This document shows, piece by piece, positions 1 to 4,920 of a stretch of DNA of 14,208 nucleotides; the stretch's first letter is position 1; the number at the start of each line of letters is the position of its first letter. The stretch covers positions 1 through 14,208 of the forward strand of contig CANGRP010000032.1 of the NCBI GenBank assembly GCA_947456005.1. Direction: 5' to 3'. Source of the stretch: Caulobacteraceae bacterium. Lineage in GTDB: Bacteria; Pseudomonadota; Alphaproteobacteria; Caulobacterales; Caulobacteraceae. The notes beneath the pieces are model-generated. The model ran no database searches, was not told the DNA's origin, and worked only from the letters and a program-made list of their open reading frames with translations. Both the position numbers and the translations under genes were made by a program.

Positions 1-87
1 AATGTCCAGCAGCAGCTAGGCGCCCAGGCCCTGTCGATCGCCAACCAGGCGCCGCAGATCATCCTTTCGCTCTTCCGAGGGGGGTGA
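1..87 (+). CDS. Flagellin, C-terminal end (partial, 5' end outside window)
   Basis: Frame 1 is open from the first base to a TGA at 85-87 and encodes 28 residues ending SIANQAPQIILSLFRGG. This matches the conserved C-terminal D0 helix of bacterial flagellins, in which an amphipathic stretch of the type Q-LG-QAL-IANQ-PQ-IL-LFR packs against the N-terminal helix in the filament core. The protein is exported by the flagellar type III system and polymerises into the filament. The two final glycines extend slightly beyond the usual end at LFR. The gene lies 70 bases upstream of a FlaEY-like gene on the same strand, as expected at the end of a Caulobacter-type flagellin cluster. Which flagellin paralogue it is cannot be told from this fragment. 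Confidence 0.88.
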   Translation, partial: NVQQQLGAQALSIANQAPQIILSLFRGG

Positions 88-142
88 GGACTCTTTAAGT
101 TTTAAGCAGTAGGCTGGGGGTGATAGACGGCGGTGCGTCGTC

Positions 143-149
143 AGAAGGG
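143..149 (+). promoter_or_regulatory. Ribosome binding site deciding the TTG start of the flaEY-like gene
   Basis: AGAAGGG lies eight bases upstream of TTG at 158. No ATG or GTG lies in frame nearby, and the encoded N-terminus begins right after the TTG. This supports TTG as the real start. Confidence 0.6.
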
Positions 150-157
150 CTTGGGTC

Positions 158-3019
158 TTGACCTCGATCCGTAATCTTTCCCCATCGGCAGCTTCCTTGC
201 TGCTCTCGTCGGGGCAGTCAGGCGGCTTTGGCGCATCCGCGTCCTCAGGTCTTTCGGCCAGTCTCCTGGCAAGTGGCAACAGCGCCGCGGGCTCTGCGTC
301 GGGAGTTTTCTCCAACCGCCGCTTTGCGCCGACAGCGCCCTGGGCCGTGACCGCCCAGCCTAACCCCGCCAACAGCGCAGATCTGCTCACCAAGGCCGCC
401 AAGGAGGCCCTGGGTGGTGCAAGCTTCATCGATGAAGACGCCGCCAAGCTCGACATGCCCCGGGCAAGCAGCGACTACAAGAAGCTCTTCGCCCTCTACA
501 ACGGCCTCAACACCCTCACCCAGCTGGCCGAGAACGCCAAGGCGAAGACGATTTCGAAGTCCGATGCGGCACAACTCAACAGGGTCTTCCAGAAGGGGGT
601 CGCAGAGGTTGTCGACTATCTGGAGACGGCGAGGTTCGAGCGGCTGCGGCTCTCCCTGGGCGAGGTGAACAGCAGCGTGAGGGCGACGGCGGCCGGTCGG
701 CCGGCAGCGGGGTCCTACCAGACGCCCCCCTTGGTGGCGACCGACGTGAACGGCGTATCCGACGCCCTGAAGGGCGACGTGAAGTTCACCATGTCCATCA
801 CCCGGATCGGGCAGACCAAGGCCATCGACATCGACCTGTCCTCCTTGCCGGAGTCCGAGCGGACCCTGCCCAAGTTCGTCAGCCTGGTGAACGCCAAGCT
901 GGAGGCGGAGGGCCTCACCACCCGGTTCGAGACCCAGCGGATTCCGGGGCAGGAACGCAATACGACGGTCGGCGGAAAGACCGTCTCCCTCGGCAAGACG
1001 CCGGACTCCTGGGCGCTCAGGCTCAAGCTCGACACCGCCGAGACAGTCACTCTGACCCCGGCGACGACGGTTCCGGCCGTCTACATCGCCCAGAAGGCGG
1101 GCAACCCGGACCCCGACGGCAAGCCGGCGACGAAGGACGGCGTGGTTAACAACCAGCTGCTCAAATTCCAGACCGGCCCCGACACCCTGTCGCCTCCAAG
1201 CGTCCTGCAAACGACCCAGGGGCTCGCCGAGGGCCAGGTCTGGGCCAAGCCGATCGACTCGGCCCTCGCCTCCGTCCGCTCCATGAAGACCCTTGCGGAC
1301 GGCTCCGTGATCATCCTCTCGGACGTGACAGGCGAGGTCGCCGGCCAGAAGATCCGGGGGGACCGGGATGTCGTTCTGCAGAAATTCGACTCCGCCGGGA
1401 AGCTGCTCTTCTCGCGGGATCTGGGCGCCTCCGATGAGGCTTCGGGGATGTCCATGGCGGTCTCGGACGATGGTCGGATCGCCATCGCCGGCAAGCTGAA
1501 AGGCAAGCTTGAAGGGGCGACGGTCGGGCCTATCACCGAGACGAAGGGTGATGTGACCGATAGCTTCGTCACGGTCTACAATGCGGCGGGCGAGGAAGTC
1601 TGGACTCAGCGGCGGGGGTCCCGCGGGGACGATGAAGCGACCCAGCTGGCCTGGGATTCCAGCGGCAAGCTGTACGTGGCCGGAAACTCGAGCACAGGCA
1701 GGGGCGGCCTAGCCGAGATCGGCCAGTCGGATGTCTTCCTGGAGACCTACACCACCGACGCCGAAAACAAGGTGACCTATTCGGCCTCAGCGGTTGTCGG
1801 CGACACGGGCAAGGACCTAGCCCGGGGCCTCGTGATCAATGGCTCTGATCTCTACCTGGCGTCGAATGACGGGGGTTTTGGGGTCGTCAGGCGGTTTGAC
1901 CTGTCCGGGGGGACCCCCGTCCTGCAGGCGACCCGGAACCTTGGCAGCCTCCGTGGCGGAGACCTGACCGGACTTGGCGTCGCCGATGGCCGGGTCATCG
2001 TGGCCGGTAACGCCTTCAGCGGGGATCTCGACGCCGGGAACGTCGTGCGAGCCTATTCGGGCGGCCAGGATGGCTTCGTCGCCCGACTTTCTGCGTCCCT
2101 GAACCCGGACGGCCAGGACCGGCTGACCTACTATGGCGGGGCGGGCGAAGACGCCATCACCGGGGTCTCCATTCAGAATGATCGGGTGTTTGTCACCGGG
2201 ACAAGCAAGGCCGACCTTCCGTCACTGAACAAGATCGGGACCATCGACGGCTTTGTGGCCGAGATCGATCCAGTTAACGGCGACACCCCCTGGGCCCGCC
2301 GGTTCAGCGGGAAGGATGGCTTCGTCTCGCCCTCGGCCATCACCGTCGATACCGGCGGCGCCAGCGTCCTGGACCGGCTGGGCCTGCCCTCCGGAACCCT
2401 CAACGTCGCCGATTCCATCCGGCTGGATGCGGTGAGCTCGATCCGGACGGGTGACCAGCTCAAGGTGCGCGCCCGTCTGAACGGGCCTGAAACGACTATC
2501 ACTGTAAAGGATGGGGACACCCTGACCACCCTGGCGGAACGGATGAAGCGGGCCTTCGGGTCCCAGGCCGACGTCCGCGTCATGACGGTCGATGGCGGCC
2601 GCCGCCTCCAGGTCAAGCCGGCGACCCAGCGCAACGTGATCGAGTTGGTCGCGGGTCCGGATGGCAAGGACGCCCTCAAGGCCCTCGGTCTTCCGGAGGG
2701 TGTGCTCCGCTCCACCAGCATCGCCAAGGGAGGGAAGATCATCCCCGGCGACGGCGGCAATCCGATTTTCGGCCTCAAGATGAATGGCAAGATCAACCTC
2801 GAGAACGAGGTGGAGGTCAACCACGCGGCCGCCGAGCTGGCCGGCGCCGTCAACGTGGTGCGCTCGGCCTATCGGGAACTGCGGGACGCCGCAACGCCAG
2901 CGGCGGTGAAGGCGGCTGAGTCGGCGAAGCTGTCGGGCAAGGAGCAGGTTCCGGCCTACCTGCAGAGGCGGATTTCAAACTACCAGGATGCCCTGTCCAA
3001 GCTCACCGGATCCGGGTGA
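158..3019 (+). CDS. flaEY: FlaEY-like flagellar protein with beta-propeller core
   Basis: This 953-residue protein starts at TTG 158 behind AGAAGGG. The N-terminus (about 1-60) is Ser/Ala/Gly-rich and has no clear signal peptide. Residues about 65-180 are predicted largely helical. Residues about 200-258 resemble the short 'hook IN' type segment seen in flagellar cap and flagellin-like proteins. Residues about 350-725 contain repeated blades of the form V-x-DGRIAIAGKLKG, KLYVAGNSSTG, DRVFVTGTSK, typical of SBBP-type beta-propellers. A second hook-IN-like segment (ITVKDGDTLTTLAERM) lies near 785-800, and the C-terminus (about 890-950) is helical. The flagellin gene just upstream and ssb downstream match what I remember of the Caulobacter crescentus flaE/flaY locus, where mutations disturb flagellin production or filament assembly. 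The symbol rests on architecture and neighbours, not on an alignment. The biochemical role is not known to me. Confidence 0.7.
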   Translation: MTSIRNLSPSAASLLLSSGQSGGFGASASSGLSASLLASGNSAAGSASGVFSNRRFAPTAPWAVTAQPNPANSADLLTKAAKEALGGASFIDEDAAKLDMPRASSDYKKLFALYNGLNTLTQLAENAKAKTISKSDAAQLNRVFQKGVAEVVDYLETARFERLRLSLGEVNSSVRATAAGRPAAGSYQTPPLVATDVNGVSDALKGDVKFTMSITRIGQTKAIDIDLSSLPESERTLPKFVSLVNAKLEAEGLTTRFETQRIPGQERNTTVGGKTVSLGKTPDSWALRLKLDTAETVTLTPATTVPAVYIAQKAGNPDPDGKPATKDGVVNNQLLKFQTGPDTLSPPSVLQTTQGLAEGQVWAKPIDSALASVRSMKTLADGSVIILSDVTGEVAGQKIRGDRDVVLQKFDSAGKLLFSRDLGASDEASGMSMAVSDDGRIAIAGKLKGKLEGATVGPITETKGDVTDSFVTVYNAAGEEVWTQRRGSRGDDEATQLAWDSSGKLYVAGNSSTGRGGLAEIGQSDVFLETYTTDAENKVTYSASAVVGDTGKDLARGLVINGSDLYLASNDGGFGVVRRFDLSGGTPVLQATRNLGSLRGGDLTGLGVADGRVIVAGNAFSGDLDAGNVVRAYSGGQDGFVARLSASLNPDGQDRLTYYGGAGEDAITGVSIQNDRVFVTGTSKADLPSLNKIGTIDGFVAEIDPVNGDTPWARRFSGKDGFVSPSAITVDTGGASVLDRLGLPSGTLNVADSIRLDAVSSIRTGDQLKVRARLNGPETTITVKDGDTLTTLAERMKRAFGSQADVRVMTVDGGRRLQVKPATQRNVIELVAGPDGKDALKALGLPEGVLRSTSIAKGGKIIPGDGGNPIFGLKMNGKINLENEVEVNHAAAELAGAVNVVRSAYRELRDAATPAAVKAAESAKLSGKEQVPAYLQRRISNYQDALSKLTGSG

Positions 3020-3062
3020 CGGCCGCCTTGCATCCGGGCCTGTCAGTCTCTAGCGAAGGCCC

Positions 3063-3740
3063 ATGGACACCAACCCGGACCCGAAGCCCCGTCGTCCCAT
3101 CCTGATCGGCGCCATCGCCGCCCTGGTGGCGGGGCTGGTCTCTGCAATCCTTCTGCTTGTCCTGGGACGTCCCGGAGAGGGTCCTCCGCCCGCTTCGGAG
3201 GGCGGCCTTGTGGTCGAGGCCGGACCTCGCGCCGAAACCCGTTTGGCCCCCGGCCTCCCCCTGCGCTGCTATGTCGCAGGCCAGCTGGTCGGAGACCTTC
3301 CCCTTGAGGACTGCGCCCGGCGCAATGGCGTCGCCTCCGGGGCCCTGGACGTGGGCATCGACGCCACGGGCGCCCTCGGCGCGGGCGCCGCCGTCCTGAC
3401 TCCCCTGCCGCCGGTCGAGGCCCCGGCTCCCGTCGAGGTGATCCGGCCAGCTGAGCCGGCAGACCCGACGGCGGGGCCGCCTGCATCGGCGCCCGTCGCC
3501 GCCTGCTGGCGATACGCCGGTTCGGAATGGCGCCGACTACCCGGCGAGATGTCGCAGTCCGCCTGCGTCCACGCCCTGTTCTCCGGCAGGTGCGAGCGCC
3601 CGGGGGAGGCCGCCTACGGACGCTGGGGAGGGATGACCCTCAGGCTGGTGCCGGGGCGGGTGGAGGTTTCCTCCGACAATCGCGTATTCCGGCCCCTGAT
3701 GGAGCAGGGCGCCAACTGCGGCTTCGCCCAGGGCGGCTGA
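3063..3740 (+). CDS. Single-pass membrane protein with periplasmic cysteine-containing domain, function unknown
   Basis: 225 residues, starting at ATG 3063 with GAAGG a few bases upstream. I do not recognise the family. A short basic N-terminus (KPRR) precedes one hydrophobic segment at about residues 13-35, so an N-in, C-out anchor is likely. A first module contains C69 and C84 (pattern CY...LEDC). A Pro/Ala-rich linker covers about 115-146. A second module contains C148, C168, C177 and C219 and the stretch LRLVPGRVEVSS. All six cysteines lie outside the membrane segment, consistent with disulfides in the periplasm (inference). The gene begins 43 bases after flaEY and ends 53 bases before a lipoprotein gene with a similar C-terminal pattern. 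The three may be co-transcribed, but a flagellar role is not shown by the sequence. Confidence 0.75.
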   Translation: MDTNPDPKPRRPILIGAIAALVAGLVSAILLLVLGRPGEGPPPASEGGLVVEAGPRAETRLAPGLPLRCYVAGQLVGDLPLEDCARRNGVASGALDVGIDATGALGAGAAVLTPLPPVEAPAPVEVIRPAEPADPTAGPPASAPVAACWRYAGSEWRRLPGEMSQSACVHALFSGRCERPGEAAYGRWGGMTLRLVPGRVEVSSDNRVFRPLMEQGANCGFAQGG

Positions 3741-3793
3741 CCCCCTGGAAACGGGGCTCGCGAAAGGCCCGGGGGCGTTGTAACCTGCCTTTC

Positions 3794-4180
3794 ATGCGCT
3801 TGCCCCTGATCCTCCTCGCCCTCACGGCGGGTTCCTCCCTCGCCGCCTGCTCCAAGCCGATCGAACCTCCGGGAACACCCGGCGTCTGCTATCATGTCCA
3901 GCCGACGAAAGAGGGTCTGAAGTACAACCCGCTTCCCTCCAAGCAGCCCAGCCTCGAGCACTGCGCGGCCGCCCTGGAGGCGATGCGCATCCGGTTCCTC
4001 ACCATGGGCGGCAACCAGACCGAGATCGCAGGGGCCTACCAGAGCAACTTCCTCTTCCTGGTGTCGGCGGGCATCTACACGTCGACCTCGTGGGAGGGGG
4101 GCCGGTTCCTGGCGCTCGTCCGGTCCGGGGACGGGCGTCTCGTGATCCCGGGCGCCATGCCCATGAGTCCGGAACCCTAA
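3794..4180 (+). CDS. Small lipoprotein, function unknown
   Basis: 128 residues. I chose ATG 3794 because the protein then begins with a textbook lipoprotein signal: MRLP, a hydrophobic run, and the lipobox L16-A17-A18-C19. The reading frame is open further upstream, but that part overlaps the preceding gene and would bury the signal. There is no strong Shine-Dalgarno sequence. The mature part (about 110 residues) has two more cysteines, C32 and C57, likely forming a disulfide, and a C-terminal segment with FLFLVSAGIYTS followed by GGRFLALV. That order (Cys, Cys, AY, L-x-LV, RF-x-x-L) resembles the second module of the preceding membrane protein, suggesting the two are related. Residue 20 after the lipid-modified Cys is Ser, not Asp, so outer-membrane sorting is plausible. 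Function unknown. Confidence 0.75.
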   Translation: MRLPLILLALTAGSSLAACSKPIEPPGTPGVCYHVQPTKEGLKYNPLPSKQPSLEHCAAALEAMRIRFLTMGGNQTEIAGAYQSNFLFLVSAGIYTSTSWEGGRFLALVRSGDGRLVIPGAMPMSPEP

Positions 4181-4209
4181 ATTCCCCTGTGGATGAAGGG
4201 GGAGGGTCG

Positions 4210-4224
4210 GAACATATGAAGAAC
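4210..4224 (+). promoter_or_regulatory. LexA (SOS) box upstream of ssb
   Basis: GAAC-ATATGAA-GAAC on the plus strand reads GTTC-TTCATAT-GTTC on the minus strand. This is an exact match to the alphaproteobacterial LexA operator, a direct repeat GTTC-N7-GTTC. It lies just upstream of the candidate ssb promoter and 82 bases before the ssb start codon. Alphaproteobacterial ssb genes are known SOS targets. Confidence 0.75.
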
Positions 4225-4231
4225 ATTTGGA

Positions 4232-4260
4232 TTGCGGCGCGCCTGACCCTCGGCTAGCTT
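4232..4260 (+). promoter_or_regulatory. Candidate housekeeping promoter of ssb
   Basis: TTGCGGC (4232-4238), 14 bases, then GCTAGCTT (4253-4260). This fits the Caulobacter housekeeping pattern TTGACGS-N10-14-GCTANAWC. Transcription would begin near 4267, giving a leader of about 40 bases. The LexA box ends seven bases before the -35 element, close enough for repression. Confidence 0.55.
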
Positions 4261-4306
4261 TGGTCCGGGCTCTGGCCCGCACCTACGGAAGCTGATGGAG
4301 AGTCGC

Positions 4307-4786
4307 ATGGCGGGAAGCGTCAACAAGGTCATCCTGGTGGGAAATCTCGGTGCTGACCCTGAGATCCGAAGCCTCAACTCCGGCGACCGTGTCGCCAATC
4401 TGAGGGTAGCCACGTCCGAGACCTGGCGTGACCGGGGCACCGGTGAACGCAAGGAGAAGACAGAGTGGCACCGCGTGGTCATCTTCAACGACAACCTCGT
4501 GAAGGTGGCCGAGAACTATCTGCGCAAGGGCTCCAAGGTGTACATTGAGGGCGCTCTGCAGACCCGCAAATGGTCCGACGCCTCGGGCCAGGAAAAGTTC
4601 TCGACGGAGGTCGTCCTCCAGAAATTCCGGGGCGAACTGACCATGCTGGATGGCCGCGGCGATGACGCCGGCGGCCGTGAAAGCGGCGGCGATTACGGCG
4701 GCGGCTTCCAGTCCGGCGCCCGCGCCCAGCCCTCGGGTCCGCGGGAGGATTTCTCCGCCGATCTCGACGACGAAATTCCCTTCTAG
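4307..4786 (+). CDS. ssb: Single-stranded DNA-binding protein
   Basis: 159 residues. SSB coats single-stranded DNA as a tetramer during replication, recombination and repair, and recruits partners through its C-terminal tip. The OB fold spans about residues 4-114 (NKVILVGNLGADPE, TEWHRVVIF, YLRKGSKVYIEG, TRKW). Tryptophans W40, W54 and W89 and F60 match the DNA-stacking aromatics of E. coli SSB. A Gly-rich flexible linker (about 115-150) follows, ending in the acidic tip DLDDEIPF, the partner-binding peptide. I prefer ATG 4307 (MAGSVNKV) over ATG 4295, which would add only MESR: family members begin like the former, and GGAG lies just upstream of it. A LexA box and a promoter precede the gene, so SOS induction is likely. 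gyrA follows after 134 bases. Confidence 0.97.
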   Translation: MAGSVNKVILVGNLGADPEIRSLNSGDRVANLRVATSETWRDRGTGERKEKTEWHRVVIFNDNLVKVAENYLRKGSKVYIEGALQTRKWSDASGQEKFSTEVVLQKFRGELTMLDGRGDDAGGRESGGDYGGGFQSGARAQPSGPREDFSADLDDEIPF

Positions 4787-4832
4787 GCCAAAGGCTTCAC
4801 CCCTGCGTCTCCCCAGCTGATGGGAATGATGG

Positions 4833-4854
4833 GGGCCGGCGCTCCGGTTGGCCC
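4833..4854 (+). terminator. Hairpin after ssb, possible weak terminator
   Basis: GGGCCGGC (4833-4840) can pair with GTTGGCCC (4847-4854), giving eight pairs including two G-U and a six-base loop. No T-run follows, so it is not a classic intrinsic terminator. It could slow or protect transcripts between ssb and gyrA. Confidence 0.3.
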
Positions 4855-4862
4855 GCCAGCCT

Positions 4863-4893
4863 GGAAATGGTAAAGAAATTCAGGCCATTTTCC
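4863..4893. repeat. Inverted repeat in the gyrA upstream region
   Basis: AAATGG (4865-4870) and CCATTT (4885-4890) are perfect inverted copies around a 14-base centre. Outer GG and CC also pair if one T is bulged. The right arm is also part of an alternative hairpin, CAGGC (4881-4885) with GCCTG (4894-4898). The stretch is AT-rich compared with its surroundings and lies 28-58 bases before the gyrA start, so it could be an operator or part of the promoter. No binding protein can be named. Confidence 0.4.
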
Positions 4894-4920
4894 GCCTGAT
4901 TCTAAAGGCCAGTCCTCCCT

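Noticed and set aside
95..105. CtrA box before flaEY
   Set aside because: The two TTAA halves are three bases apart, not the seven required.
88..157. Sigma-54 flagellar promoter upstream of flaEY
   Set aside because: I found no TGGCAC-N5-TTGC pattern with both invariant GG and GC at proper spacing.
245..1210. A 321-codon minus-strand frame within flaEY
   Set aside because: Arg/Gly/Leu-rich translation without motifs; the plus-strand frame continues through the whole region with coherent domains.
3028..3054. Possible promoter TTGCATC ... CTCTAGC before the 225-residue membrane protein gene
   Set aside because: It would leave almost no leader and the -10 match is poor; co-transcription with flaEY is simpler.
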